The notes under the pieces: model-generated
Told to the model about the DNA's origin: nothing
Databases searched by the model: none
The model's input: the letters and a program-made list of their open reading frames with translations, nothing else
Part shown: piece by piece, positions 5,370-5,386 of the stretch
Layout: each line of letters opens with the position of its first letter
How positions within the stretch are numbered: the stretch's first letter is position 1
DNA from: an uncultured Eubacteriales bacterium
Lineage (GTDB): Bacteria > Bacillota > Clostridia > Lachnospirales > Lachnospiraceae
Length of the DNA stretch: 5,386 nt
Direction: 5' to 3'
NCBI GenBank assembly: GCA_900313855.1
Contig: OMSZ01000072.1
Location: 1-5,386 of the forward strand
Translations under genes and position numbers: made by a program

Positions 5370-5386
5370 TCGGGGGTACATCGAAA

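Noticed and set aside
1..5386. Mobile element, CRISPR array, toxin-antitoxin or defence system
   Set aside because: No transposase, integrase, direct-repeat array or defence-type domain is visible. All but one protein are recognised housekeeping enzymes.

Overview
The window looks like a stretch of an AT-rich Clostridia chromosome, most likely Lachnospiraceae (Butyrivibrio/Roseburia-like). That assignment is an inference from base composition, strong AGGAGG-type ribosome binding sites, frequent AGA/AGG/ATA codons, a tsaE-tsaB-rimI order common in Firmicutes, a short-form RNase Z and an MEP-pathway ispD. All genes lie on the + strand and are packed tightly. There is no gene-free stretch longer than about 170 bases.

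Layout. Bases 1-92 hold an unusually GC-rich block with two perfect inverted repeats, ahead of a good sigma-A type promoter (117-145). The genes then run tsaE (173-610), tsaB (628-1344), rimI (1334-1810), rnz (1867-2778), a small single-pass membrane protein of unknown function (2781-3377), tsaD (3444-4469) and ispD (4473-5171). Right after the ispD stop is a second strong promoter (5181-5209). It leads across a roughly 70-nt AT-rich leader to a type II tRNA-Ser(UGA) gene (5284-5369) that does not encode its CCA end.

How the genes work together. TsaB, TsaD and TsaE are three of the four core proteins that make N6-threonylcarbamoyladenosine (t6A) at position 37 of ANN-decoding tRNAs. The fourth, TsaC/TsaC2, which makes threonylcarbamoyl-AMP, is not in the window. 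RimI acetylates ribosomal protein S18, and RNase Z cleaves the 3' trailer of CCA-less tRNA precursors such as the tRNA-Ser at the end of the window. The cluster is therefore mainly a tRNA-maturation and translation operon, with one isoprenoid enzyme (IspD) and one unrecognised membrane protein embedded in it. Gene spacing (an overlap of 11 bases, gaps of 2, 3, 17, 56 and 66) suggests one main transcript from the 117-145 promoter, perhaps with minor internal initiation before rnz.

I found no mobile element, CRISPR array, defence system or evident new biological system. The points most worth a second look are the GC-rich inverted-repeat block at the left edge, the unknown membrane protein placed between rnz and tsaD, and the dyad overlapping the tRNA promoter.
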